From the NCBI GenBank assembly GCA_013350335.1, contig CM023532.1, forward strand, positions 93,065,383 through 93,129,382: a stretch of DNA of 64,000 nucleotides, read 5' to 3'. The notes below the pieces were generated by a model. It worked only from the letters and a program-made list of their open reading frames with translations, was not told the origin of the DNA and searched no databases. This document shows, piece after piece, positions 1 through 11,387 of the stretch. The translations under genes and the position numbers were made by a program. Numbering within the stretch: the stretch's first letter is position 1; the number at the start of each line of letters is the position of its first letter. The stretch is from Chimonanthus salicifolius. Lineage: Eukaryota; Streptophyta; Magnoliopsida; Laurales; Calycanthaceae.

Positions 1-1019
1 CTTCCTCTTGATCTTTGATAGGTCCAGATGCTTGAGCCATGGTGGCAACCCTTAACCTTAGGATCGGCCAAGGTAGGGTTCAAAATTGAGAGAGGGAAAG
101 GGAGGGGTGATGAGAGGGGAGGTGATAACATCAATCTTAGAGTGATCTCCCTCCATTTTCCATTTCTTTCTTCTCTCCTTGAGCTCCTCTCTTTTCTTTC
201 CTTTATTTTCTTCTTCTTTTCTCCTTCCTAGTATGGGACGGCAATGGAGTATGAAGAATGGAGAGAAATAAAGAGAGGATAAGAAAATGGGAAAGAAGTC
301 AAGACTTATCCCCATTTTTTCTTTACATTAAAGACCCCACCAACTCTAAGATATTTAAAAGATCTTTTAATTGCTTTATGGTGGTGGTTATCTAAACCAC
401 CACCAAGCCCCCAACGTGTTTTATTTTTGAATTTGGGATGAGGTGGGTTTTCACATCTTGGCCCCACTTTGACCACTTTCAACCACCACTTTAAATAATT
501 TAATTATTTAATTACTTATAGAATTATCTTAGGTTAATCCATTTGTACTTAACCTAACTCCATTACTCCACCCATGGTTGACCAAATCAACCATGGTGGC
601 CGGCCCCACCAAACCTTGGCCCACACGCCACCTCACTTGATGAGGTGGAGGTGGGTCCCACTTGGCCACATCACCTTGGTTTAATTCCACATAACTTAGG
701 TGATTTAAATTTTATTAAGCCCACTACAACCAATTGGATCATCATTGGGCCCATGGCCCAATTACATTTCCATCTTACCCATTTACCTTAGAGCTTAACC
801 ATCTTGACCCATTGGGTCCCAAATGGGTATGTGACCCAATTTGATCATTCTTGACCCATTTAAATAAATTTAAATCCACACATTAGTCTATTGGGCCATA
901 CTTGGGCCTTTGTCCAAATTTTGGCCCATTTACCATTTATTCCACCAATTTTCCAATTTTCATCATTAAAATAAATAATATTCACATTTATATTAATTTA
1001 AAAATTCCGGGCCATTACA
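1..1019 (-). mobile_element. LTR 5' portion, nested in ORF0 of the next element
   Basis: Read on the minus strand, an LTR begins at 1019 with TGTAATGGCCC and runs off the left edge of the window. It matches the plus-strand LTR that starts at 60090 (TGTAATAGCCC), including the repeated GACCCATTGGGTC words and the paired 'ccacctca...tgaggtgg' words. It abuts the ORF0 fragment at 1020 with no polypurine tract between them. It is therefore better explained as an insertion into ORF0 than as that element's own 3' LTR. Short ORFs inside it show no family resemblance. Confidence 0.7.
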
Positions 1020-1144
1020 GGAGGCCCCTCTTGAATGTCCACATTGACTTCCAGGCTGATACTGTTGGAAGTCGATACCAAATCTACTGGACAACTAGGT
1101 GTCCCTTTATCCCATAACTCGATGTATTCCTCGTTGCTTGACAT
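1020..1144 (-). pseudogene. ORF0 5' fragment (leader ORF of Tekay-type element)
   Basis: On the minus strand an ATG at 1144-1142 opens a reading frame that runs 41 codons until the LTR insertion at 1019. It aligns codon for codon, without indels, with the start of ORF0 at 19082-19206. Shared residues include ELWDK, TPSCP and QEGP. Codon 2 is a sense codon here but TAA in the other copy, so this copy supports the start. The zinc-knuckle part is missing because of the insertion. Confidence 0.6.
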
Positions 1145-1589
1145 ATCTGTGACACAACATTTAAAACACAAGAATATTCAACAACAATTCTAAATAAACG
1201 ACTCTTGGTTTCTAGGGGATTTTGCTCATGCATACTATCATGTACTTTGTTTGGAAAGATTGCCAAATCAACACTCTTTGTGTTCTTTTGTTTCTGGGGA
1301 AATCTCTACATTCCTGTTGTTTGTTTCTCAGTGTGGGGATATCAGGGGAGCATATTTTACTTTGCGATGTTTGATATGTCCAATTATGATGACTGTACTT
1401 TACTTTGTATCTTTCATTGTCGTTCTCAGATTGATTGTTCAGTCTGAGTCACTCGAAATAAATTAATCCGGCCCCCAGTCAGCGGACTCCTAATAGTCGG
1501 TCAGTTGGGATTCTTATCCTTCAGTGAGACATGAAACCGTCTTAATCTTACTTCAATGATTCCACTTCCTGTTTCGCTCTGATACCAAC
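1145..1589 (-). other. untranslated leader and tRNA-Met primer binding site
   Basis: On the minus strand, directly after the LTR end at 1590, the sequence GTTGGTATCAGAGC (1589-1576) is the usual plant Met-tRNA primer binding site. The rest matches the leader of the element at 18637-19081 along most of its length, including the stretch around 'ggccggattaattta'. Small ORFs in both strands of this stretch are not conserved between the two leaders. Confidence 0.85.
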
Positions 1590-2040
1590 TGTAACGCCCC
1601 GCCTTTTTCGAGAATTTCAGAGTCTAATTTTTTTTTTTTTTAATAATAAATGTCGAAAGAGAGCGGGCGGCGTCACGACGCGAGTTAAGTTCAAATTACT
1701 CAAGTCTGAACCTTAACTGGCCACCCATGTGTACATGGACCAGACCATGATAATGTATCACACATGGAACTAACTACAACATGCGGAATAAACTAAACTA
1801 TTTGCGGAATAGAATGACTAGATAGCAAGTAACAGTCTCAAATATTAATTAACCTAAATCAACCATTCCAAGATAATAACCTAATCAAACCATAGCAAGT
1901 ATTAACTTATTACATGTCCATCAAAATATAATTTAAATGCCAATAGATAGATAATCTTGTTCATCATTCAAGCACTTAGGCTTGGCTCCCCTCCCGGTCA
2001 TCAACCTTCTCTTTCCCTTTCCTTGTACCTGCATTCTCCT

Positions 2041-3862
2041 CTGAGGATAGAATTAGGGCGTTAGATCAACGCGCCCAGTAGGTTCCCGAAGCAGGGCTAC
2101 CACATGATTAGCATATAAAACATGCATATATATCATAGTACATGATTAGTCAAAACAGGTAAAACAATGCTATGAAATATGCACATGCAATGAGTCTCTC
2201 CCATCATGTACATTCATAGCCATTACTTGACGTGCCTCTCACCGTCAAGGTAAATCACAATACACTTTCCATCTCTTCATCATTGAGTTGATTCATATCA
2301 CTTATTAGTCCTCCTGGCGGGACTCTCATCGCCTAAGGAGACCAATGTGACTATGATCCTCATGTTACTCTTCCTGGCAGAACTCTCATCTCCTAAGGAA
2401 GACGTAACCCATAATTGCAACACTGTAGAACCTCAGTCGTCATCCCATGTCCATGCATGAGATGCCAATGCTTTGTATGCCATTTGTAAATGCATAACAT
2501 CTCATTTGAAACCACATAAAATATACAAGAATCTCATAAAGAAAACTAGGGTAAAAACTGTGGTTACAAGTAGGTAGGAACCCTACTTAAACTTTGCTTA
2601 AGTGTCCATTCCTTTTTGAGCTTCACCCAGGTCACGACTCGCACGTCGTTCTCGTCACCTTGTGATGTAACAATAAGTAAATCATACTATCATTAAATGT
2701 CCATTCACATATAAGACCCAAAACATCTTGTAAGTCCTTTGATCAATCCTTTCATTTGGCTTGTATTCACAGATTTGCCATTGGTCTAACCAATGTCTAA
2801 TCTTGCTCATAATCAAAGTTCATAAAAGTAATCTACCTTAGTGGCTGGTTATTTACATATCACTAAGTCCAAAGATGAATCCATATGTTTACTTAATCCA
2901 ACTCATATAATCTCCAACAAAACAATCTATGGGGTTCGGCCATTCATATGGCCGAACCCTATGATCCTCCTACTCAATGATCCCATCATTTGTTTACGAG
3001 TTAGGCTCTACTATTTAGCCATGTAAACTACATGGTTCAGCCATCCCAAACCAGCAAGCTTATTTCCATTTAACACACATAAAATAACCCATAAACTTGA
3101 TCCATTCATCCCAAACATAGCCCCATGGGGTTCGGCCATGCACATGGCCGAACCCAATGGTTCTCTTGATCTGATGGATCCCTCACTTCCCATGATTATT
3201 CATGATTTAATCATGCTAACCCAACCATGAATTACACATGGTTCAGCCACATAACCATCCACCAAAACAGTAAATTAAACTTCACCAAATCACATCAATT
3301 ACTTACATGGGGTTCAGCCATCCAAGGTGGCCGAACCCTATGTCCATGTTTTGGTCTTTCAAACATGCTTTAGGTGTTATTTAAACATACAATATTAGTA
3401 TCATATTGCTGCATTTATAACTCTTGGAAACCATCCAAATAAATTCATCTATTTGTCCCAAAAGACCATAATATTCCATGGGATTCGGCCATCCAAAATG
3501 GCCGATCCAAATGGTCCATATTATCAATTTAAATCTACTGTTTAAGCTCATGTTAACTTCAGTCCTTATGTCATTCAAATCCATGTCTTTAACCCTTTCT
3601 AAAACATGCATTTGAATCTTAAGTAAAACCCAAAAACAGTCCACCAAAGCTCTATGGTTTCCATGTTTCAAAACATGAAAACCAACCATTCTTTTACATG
3701 GGGTTCGGCCCTCCATGGTAGCCTAACCCAATGGTTAATTTTTACCATTTTAAATCCTCCATTAATCAAGGTTAAACATTGGTGTATTCGGCCATGACCA
3801 TGGCCTAATACATACCCCACTTGTTTCATGTTATTAAACCAAAATAACACATAGATACTTAC
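2041..3862 (-). other. predicted LTR intron (donor 3862, acceptor 2041)
   Basis: The minus-strand donor TTTGGTAAGTATC is at 3862. The acceptor block reads CTAAC, then TTCTATCCTCAG, ending at 2041, followed by AGGAGAATGCAGG. CTAAC fits a plant branch-point consensus at the expected distance. The hairpin array is wholly inside. This is an inference from sequence; no transcript evidence is available here. Confidence 0.4.
2930..3815 (-). repeat. dispersed hairpin array, GGTTCGGCC type
   Basis: Inverted-repeat units of the form GGTTCGGCCAT...ATGGCCGAACC occur near 2936, 3128, 3311, 3483, 3702 and 3787. Two half units (GGTTCAGCC) lie near 3031 and 3239. Spacing is irregular, roughly 80-220 bp. Decay is mainly C-to-T and G-to-A. 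Confidence 0.85.
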
Positions 3863-4944
3863 CAAATTTTCCAAACTTCCTTCTTGCCTTTGATCCTTGA
3901 TTTCTCCCTTTTATTTCTTCTTTCTTTCCTTTATTTCTTGCTGGTTTATGCTTGATTAACTGGTGCCAAAAACTCTGCTGTTCAGCCAAGAAAACGAATT
4001 GGAGAGAGGGAGAGAGAGATGGGAATTCTTGGTTTTCTTTGTGTGAAAAACGGCCAAGTATGGTAAGGTTTTTCTTTTGTAGTTTCAGCCCTCAACTCCC
4101 ATTCATCCTCCCTCATTTAATTTTGTTAAAACCGATGGGACATTGGGTGTTAACCAAGACATCCCTTGGTTCCAAACATTGCATCACTTGGGAATGAACC
4201 ATTGCATCCCTTCATGAATAGATGCCGCCCCAACCTTGGTGTCTTTTGGCTTTGCCAAAGCACCCCTTCATACCAACGGCTGAGATTGATTCTGATCAAG
4301 TGTTGTGTGAGATTACAACTCATTTCCATCTCCTTTTGACTCACTTAACTCGGGATATTTTTATTCTAAACCAACTCATCCAACTCATCACATTTAATGC
4401 TCCATATTTGAGTCAACTATTTTCTTAAATCAAACTCATTTCAAATCAGTCTAACTCAAGCTGAATTAACTCACACTTAAGTTCAATTGAGGGCCCACAC
4501 GGTCATCCGTGGTTAAAATAGTCAACCCGACGCGTTGGGTCCCCCCTTTAGCTCCTTGACCCGTTTTTGACTCCATGACCCATTTATGGATAGTTTGGTC
4601 ATTTGTAATTGGTTTTTACGTGTGGATCAGGCCTACCCATTTTTGCTATAACTGATTTCCTATCAGTTCAGCTTGACCTCATTTAATTTGAGCTTACACA
4701 ATGGTCAAATCATCCATTTTGACCCATTGGGTCCAATTGAGCCATTTGACCCATTTAGCCATTTTCGACCCAATTGATGTTCATTACCCATCCAATCAAA
4801 TTTGATATTTATAATGAGCTCATATGACCTTAATTTGAGCAATGGCCCCCACCATTTCCTTATTTGACATCACAAAATAATTAATTTAACAACTCAGGGG
4901 TATTTTCATAATTTTCCACTTCAATGAGAAATTGGGGTGTTACA

Positions 4945-6057
4945 GGGTGACGCTAAAGAAAAATCAATTACTGAAGTGAATCTTCAGTAGGTTTCCTACC
5001 TACTTGTAACCACATTTACACCTGTTTTCATAAAGGGTTTTATGAGATATTGACATACTATTACTTACCATATTTTGAATGATGAATTATGCATTTACAA
5101 CTGACATACAAAGCATTGACATCTCATGCATGGACATGGGATGATGACTGAGGTTATACAATGTTGCATTTATGAGTTACTGTCCTCCTTAGGCGATGAG
5201 AGTCCCGCCAGGAGGAGTAACAAGATGATCATAGTCACATTGGTCTCCTTAGGCGATGAGAGTCCTGTCAGGAGGACTAATATGTGATATGAATCAACTC
5301 AATGATGAAGCGTCTTTCCACAGGTAACGAGGATTACTGTGGATTACCTTAGCATGTGAGACCTAGATGGAAGTGTATTGTGATTTACCTTGACGGTGAG
5401 AGTCCCGTCAAGTGATGGCTATGTATGTGTGATGGAGTGGGGCTCATTACATTAGCATACATACATAGCATGGTTTTATATGTTTTTGATGATCATGTAC
5501 TATGATATGTATATGCATGTTTTATATGCTAACCATGTGGTAGCCCTGATTCGGGAACCCTACTGGATGCGTTGATCTAACGCCCTAATTCTATCCTCAG
5601 AGGAGAATGCAGGTACAAGGAAAGGGAAAGAAAAGGTCGATGACAGGGAGGGGAGCCAAGCCTAAGCGCTTGAATGTTGAACTGGACTTCTTTATTACTG
5701 TCATTTGAATTATAGTTTGTGGACATGTAATAAGTTAATACTTTGCTATGGTTTGATTAGGTTATTAACAATGGTTGGTTGTTTAGGTTAATTAATATTT
5801 GAGACTGTTACTTGCTATCTAGTCATTCTATTCCGCAGTTAGTCTAGTTTATTCCGCAAGTTGTTGTTAGTTCCATGTGTGCATTATCTTTCATGGTGTA
5901 GTCCATGTACACATGGGTGGCCAGTTAAGGTTCAGACTTGAGTAGTCTGAACTTAACTCGCGTCGTGACGCCGCCCGCTCTCTTTCACTCTGTGTTTCTT
6001 TCAAAAGAAATTTTCAGACTCTGATTTTCGGAAGGGTGGAAAGGGCGGGGCGTTACA
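4945..6057 (+). mobile_element. 3' third of a forward LTR, interrupted at 4945
   Basis: It starts inside an LTR at the words 'ggtgacg...gaatcttcagtaggtttcctacctacttgtaaccac'. The same order is found at 17605-18636 and 27070-28108. It ends at 6057 with GGGCGGGGCGTTACA. It contains two copies of the CTCCTtaGGCG/CGCCAGGAG stem-loop and one CTTGACG/CGTCAAG stem-loop, then the acceptor-like TTCTATCCTCAG. The minus-strand element ending at 4944 appears to have inserted into this LTR, whose upstream part would lie left of the window. Confidence 0.8.
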
Positions 6058-6279
6058 AACATAGCCCGTAGTCCAATAATATAATTGATAAACATAAATT
6101 GGTATGCTCCAATTAATATTTAATCAATCACTTATGTTAAATCCATGACCAATCCATGTTAGAGCTCCATTAATGATCCATTAACCTAAGCATATCAAGT
6201 CCATAAAATCCATAATCATTTATTTGCATTCTCCAATTGGTCCACCATTCATCTAAATATTAAGCCCATAAAGAACCTA

Positions 6280-7400
6280 ATGGTGTTCGGCCATACACCA
6301 TGGCCGAACCCATGACCTTTCATTTTTAACCTTAATTACCACTTTGCCATTATAAGAGAATCCATAAATAGCAAGTCCATAACAAGAATCTTTTCTAATT
6401 TAATCCCCATCTTTTCAAAAACAATTCATTCTTTCCATTCTTAGATCCTTTCTAAATTAAACTCCACCTTCCATTTAAAAATATTTATAGACATACATTT
6501 ATAGAAATTGATTCATGGAGTTCGGCCATGCACATGACCTGAACCCATGATGTCCAACTTTCTAATCATATTACTTCCCATAATTAGATGTTTTCCAATT
6601 TGGCAACCTCCTTCCAAAATTAGATAATTTCCTAAATTAGAAACATCTTTCCACAATTGGATGCTTTCCAAATTTAGCAACCTCCTTTCAAAATTAGATA
6701 GTTTCCTAAATTAGAAACCATCTTTCCATAATTGGATGCTTTCCAAATTTAGCAACCTCCTTCCAAAATTAGATAGTTTCCTAAATTAGAAACCATGTTT
6801 CCATAATTGGATGCTTTCCAATTTTAGCAACCAAAATCCATCTACCATTCCAAAACATCTCCATGGGGTTCAGGCCATACACCATGGCCGAACCCTATGG
6901 TTCTTTAATTTCTTTCCTTGAACATAACTCCATAATTTTCTTCCATTAATTCCATAATCTAATTGCATTAACATTATCAACAACTCCCATAAAAATTCAT
7001 GAACATATTTGGTGGGGTTCGGCCATACACCATGGCCGAACCTCACCCCTTTTCTTCCATTCCTTTGATCTTATACCTTAGCCATAATCAAATCATGGTT
7101 CGGCCATGCAATGGCCGACCCACACCCCTAACCATATCTCCATTAAAATCCTCTTAAAACATAAGTATAAATCCATTATCTTCATACTTGAAACCCCATA
7201 AATTTATTAACAACTTCCATCGTTTTTTTTTTCATTCAAACATCATTAAATAAACCATGTGCTTCCATTAATTAATCATTGGGTTCGGCCATACACCATG
7301 GCCGAACCCTATGGTTCTTTTCTTTCCTTTTTTAAAAAATCAATCAACACCCAATCTTATTTCATGGGGTTCGGCCAAACATCATTGCCGAACCCTAGGG
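6280..7400 (-). repeat. hairpin array, GGTTCGGCC type
   Basis: About seven inverted-repeat units lie near 6286, 6515, 6860, 7017, 7098, 7280 and 7366. Several have arms extended by flanking CATGG/CCATG, making stems of 15 bp or more. The array is interrupted by the tandem block at 6545-6835. Confidence 0.85.
6545..6835. repeat. tandem repeat, about 76 bp period, 3-4 copies
   Basis: The unit contains 'aattggatgctttccaaatt', 'agcaacctcctt' and 'aaaattagatagtttcctaa'. It repeats with near-identical spacing within the LTR. Related 'gaaagcttcc/ggaaag' words, less regular, occur at the matching place in the forward LTRs near 50700-50960 and 54890-55120. Confidence 0.75.
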
Positions 7401-8138
7401 TTCTTTATCTTTAAAACAAATTTATAAATAAGATACTAACCGTTTACACGACTCCTTTGGTTTTTCCTAGTTGTTCTTTGCTCCTCCAATCCTTTTCCTT
7501 CTTCTTGATTTTCCCCTCTTGCTGGCTGCCTTCTTTCCTTCTTGTTGTATTGTCGAGAATGAGAGATAGAGAGAAAGAAATTCAGCTATGGTGTGTAAAC
7601 CATGTGCCCCTTGCTACCTCTCCTTCTTATAATTTTCCTTTGGTCCCATAATTAGAAGGTGCTTAAGATTGGCAACCCCCTTTAGGGCCGTTCTCCCCTT
7701 GTACTAGTTTAGTAATTGCCGACCTCCCATTCTTATTTTAAAACCTTCCCTTAATCCTATCTTTAAATTTCGGCCATGCACACTTATCTAATTTTCTCAA
7801 GATATTTTATCATATCTATGTGGATATGAAAATCCCACATAAACCTATGCAACTCCTAAAGTCTTTCATCAATTTCTTCCATGAGCATATCTTTAGATTT
7901 ATTATCTAAAATTCGGCTAAGGCAATCTATATTAATCCTCTCCATGCACATAATCATGGATTGCATTACTAAATTAATTCAACTCCATTTAATTTTAATG
8001 AAAACTATTCCACAATCAATTGGGTCTTAATTGGGCCAATGACCCAACTCTTTGTCCAATTAAAATCCATATCTAAAATTCACAAATTGATGGATAATTT
8101 TCATATAAAATCATAAATTGAAAATCTGAGGTGTTACA

Positions 8139-8488
8139 GATCTTATATGTTACTGGTTTTTCTTTCAGTACAATGTTTATTTTGGTAAATCAAATGGTAC
8201 ATGTTTTATGCACTGAATTTCAATTGACTTGATATGAAGTGGCGTTTTTGCATAAATGATCTCATGCATGGCATGGGAGGGAGTATATGGGACAACAAGC
8301 CGAGTTACGAGCTGTCCGGATATGACCTGGGGCTTGAGACTAGCTTATATGAATCTATGTGAACCATTGATTTGTTGGCCTTGTCTGGGATTGCTAGATA
8401 GGGGTAGGGCGTAATTAGGCCAAAGGGCTCCGGGGTAACCAGTCCAAAAATCCTTCGCAGAGGGAGGAGTCCACTCTCCATCGGTAAT
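8139..8488 (+). mobile_element. internal fragment of a forward LTR
   Basis: It matches the stretch of the forward LTR at 47400-47590 around 'catgcatggcatgggaggga' and 'gagctgtccggacatgac'. It also matches the reverse of 9310-9660. It is cut on the left by the minus-strand LTR ending at 8138 and on the right by the minus-strand LTR starting at 8489. This is a remnant host LTR between two insertions. Confidence 0.75.
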
Positions 8489-8950
8489 TGTAATGCCCCG
8501 CCCTTTTTTCACTTGCCGAAAATCAGAGTATATTATTTTTATTTTAAATAAAGAGTGAGAGAGAGCGGCAACGTCACGACATGAGCTAAGTCCGGGTTTC
8601 CAAACCCAACCCTTAACTGGCCAACCAATACGTGTACGTTGACCAAGTCCACTAATACAGTTCACACGCTTAATAAATTAACTGCGGAAATAAATATAAA
8701 TAGAATACTATCCATAATCTTGATATTAAAAGCAAGGAAGGCAATCACTATTAAATTAATCTTAAGTTTCAATACCCCAAAAATCATCATCCAACCATAG
8801 CAAATAATCTAAGTTATTACAATCCCAAAATGCTAATCATCTCAAATACATTGTTCCAAAATCAATAACATAAAGTAAACATAATCTGCCCAAGCTCCTA
8901 AGCTTGGCTTCCTTCACGACCCAACTCCTTTCCATTTCATGTTCCATCAT

Positions 8951-10854
8951 CTAAAGGGTAGAAGCAGGGCGTTAGTCAACGCACCCGGTAGGAATTCCAA
9001 GTAGGGTTATACACATAGGATCAATATCAAAATTAGAATAAGAGCATCATATTAAAACCGTAACATATCATAGTACCAAAAGCAGCGCATGATAAACATA
9101 TCCAAATTATGCAAATGTATGTGTCATGTCATGGGTGTCATATGCCAATGATCCCTCACCCAATCTCCATATCAAACACCATACAAATCATAACAATATT
9201 TTCCTTGATATAGTGAAACCATATCAAGGTATTCCCTTGGTCATTTACGTCCGCAGTGTTTTGTGACGGCACCACCAGGTCACTGTTATACCTCCCCACG
9301 TGTGTTAATCGGAATTATCGATGGAGCGTCGAACTCCTCCCTCTGCGCAGGGTTTTTGGACTGGTTACCCCGGAGCCCTTTGGCCCAACTACGCCGTAAC
9401 CCTATCTAGCAATCTCGGATAAGGCCAACAAATCAATGGTTCACATAGCTTCATATAAGCTAGTCTTAAGCCCCAAGTCATGTCCGGACAGCTCATAGCT
9501 CCACTTGCTGTCCCATATACTCCCTCCCATGCCATGCATGAGATCATGTATGCAAAAATGTCATTTCATATCAAATCATATTGAAATTCAGTTCATAAAA
9601 CTTAAACCATTTGATTTACCGAAATAAACATTATACTGAAATAAAAACCAGCAACATATAAGATCCATATGCATCTCAACAAAGTAGGAATCCTACCAAA
9701 TCCCAGTATAATATCTTTGCTGTTTGTGAAGATTCCGAACGATGATCACAGTCACAACCAAATCGCTAACCCTTTGCGAAATCTCCTTACCTTAATGAAT
9801 TTAATCATATATAATAATGAATTTAATTTTCTATTTAAGTTACATCATCCCTTTCATCCTTCCAGATAAACAGATAATTTTGGAATTATCATAAAAATAT
9901 CAACTTTGCAATTTAATCGATTGAATCATGCTTAGCTACAGTGTTCTGCCTTACTACAGACTTTCAGTCGACTGAAATACATTTTCAGTCGGCTGAACCC
10001 CTACTCAGTACTGTTATTTCTTGACTCACTAACATTTCAGTCGACTGAATCACAGATTCAGCCAGCTGACTCTGAGTCAAACCCTTTGCATTCTCGGTCA
10101 ACCATCTTTCAGTCGAATGAATCACAGATTCAGTTGGCTGACTTTGGATCAGATTAACTGTGTGTTCGGCCAGTGTAGATTCAGTCGGCTGAATCCTCAA
10201 CTAATGGTTTCCTTATTTGATAAGTAATCATTCAGCCTACTGAATCACATATTCAGTTGGCTAAAACACGCCTGATCCTTTCACTTATGTCTCCTTTCAG
10301 TCGACTGAATCACAAGATTCAGTTGGTTGAAACTCCCATAAATAGTTTTTTGTCTTCAGCCACATTAGTTCAGTCGACTGAATCCCAAATTCAGTCAGCT
10401 GAAACTCCCAGAAACTATATTCTGATTCGTCCAATACCAGTTCAGTCAATTGAATCCCAGATTCAGTTGACTAACTGTTTGTCAATCTCTTTTGTTTACA
10501 TGTATGGCTCGACCCTCCTTCATGTAATTCTCTCCTAATATTATTCCAACATATTTAACATCATCCATGTAACTCTAAGATGGATTTAATCTATTCACTA
10601 GCCAATGCTAGGATAATTTCTTTAATTCATTCAATTTTGTACTATTACAACATAGTTTTGCATTAGAACCTTTGATTGTTTATTACCACACTTATCCATT
10701 CCTTGAATGGATTACCAATTCCATGGCTCTAACACTATTTAGCCATTCATTCCAACCCAATCGATAACCCATAAGTTCGGCTACATCATGGACAACCCTA
10801 TGGTTTCTTTAAACTTAATCTTAATCATACATTATCCTCATACTTAAGACATAC
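8951..10854 (-). other. predicted LTR intron enclosing the CAGTCGACTG array
   Basis: The donor GAGGTATGTC is at 10854 on the minus strand. The acceptor reads CTAAC, then CTTCTACCCTTTAG, ending at 8951. The order and spacing match the predicted introns of the GGTTCGGCC-type LTRs. Inference only. Confidence 0.38.
9962..10480 (-). repeat. hairpin array, TTCAGTCGACTGAA / TTCAGTCGGCTGAA type
   Basis: About fifteen near-palindromic words of the form TTCAGTCGACTGAATC or ATTCAGTTGGCTGAA are packed in about 520 bp. They often come in pairs: one SalI-like GTCGAC core followed 10-15 bp later by a GGCTGA-cored partner. They occupy the slot used by GGTTCGGCC hairpins in the other LTRs. No GGTTCGGCC hairpin is seen in this LTR. 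Confidence 0.9.
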
Positions 10855-11387
10855 CTCTTCCCCGTCTCCTTCTTTCATTTGCTCTGTCTTTTCTCCTGAA
10901 TCCTCCTCCTTCCTTTACTCTCCCCAATTCCTCTAAGTGTCGAAATGTTGGTGGAAGAGAGAGAGAAGTTAGAATTTCTTGGTTTCAATAAGATAGAATC
11001 GGCCAAGGGGTGTGAGCAGCCCCTTGGCTGTGTCTCTTTGTATACCAACCTAGTCCCTCTCACTTCTTCTCTTTATGACTTGTGTCTAACCAAGGAGTCT
11101 CTTGGCCAAACCAAGAAGACCCTTGGCCTTCCAACGTGTGCATGGAGTTCCATCCATTGAGATGGAAACTCTCCACCTCCCCATCCAACTCACTTGAGAT
11201 GGAAGTCTCTTCATCCTCCATTTTAACTCATTTCAACTCATGCCTTAATTCATTTGAACTCACTTCCCACTTGACTCAAGTAATTTAATTTTCAAACTCA
11301 ACACAATTCAAGTCAACACTTGACTCCTTTATACTCACCCATGGTTGAGTCAACCATGGCTTAGCCGACCATGCACCTTATAGCACT

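Larger units (their letters stand above)
1590..4944 (-). mobile_element. LTR of Tekay/Del-type Ty3 element, apparently full length (3355 bp)
   Basis: The element is flanked by the inverted termini TGTAACGCCCC (1590) and GGGGTGTTACA (4944). It is followed on its own strand by a PBS and leader, so it is the 5' LTR of a minus-strand element. On the minus strand the order is: GACCCATTGGGTC-rich 5' part, splice-donor-like GTAAGTATC (3862), about eight TTCGGCC hairpins (3815-2930), stem-loops with CTCCTGGCG/CGCCtaAGGAG arms, acceptor-like block (2041), and the conserved end with 'ctcgcgtcgtgacgcc'. The other half of the element is lost to the insertion at 1019. Confidence 0.85.
6058..8138 (-). mobile_element. 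5' portion of a minus-strand LTR
   Basis: It ends at 8138 with GAGGTGTTACA, the reverse of an LTR start TGTAACACCTCAG. It carries the usual U3 words, a TATA-like AATTATAAG near 7634-7627 (minus strand), a donor-like GTTAGTATC at 7440, and an array of TTCGGCC hairpins (7400-6285). The TATA-donor spacing is about 187 bp, as in the other LTRs. Its 3' part is missing because the LTR ending at 6057 abuts it. Confidence 0.8.
8489..11387 (-). mobile_element. minus-strand LTR with a different hairpin array (CAGTCGACTG type)
   Basis: The terminus TGTAATGCCCCGCCC is at 8489. The order of blocks is that of the other LTRs: conserved end, acceptor-like TTCTACCCTTTAG (8951, minus strand), stem-loop CCTTGATAT/ATATCAAGG, array, donor-like GGTATGTC (10854), then U3. 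The array itself uses TTCAGTCGACTGAA instead of GGTTCGGCC. The U3 end is cut at 11387 by the next LTR. Confidence 0.8.

Noticed and set aside
3381..3716. 111-codon minus-strand ORF in the LTR
   Set aside because: It crosses hairpin units and is not conserved in the homologous LTRs.
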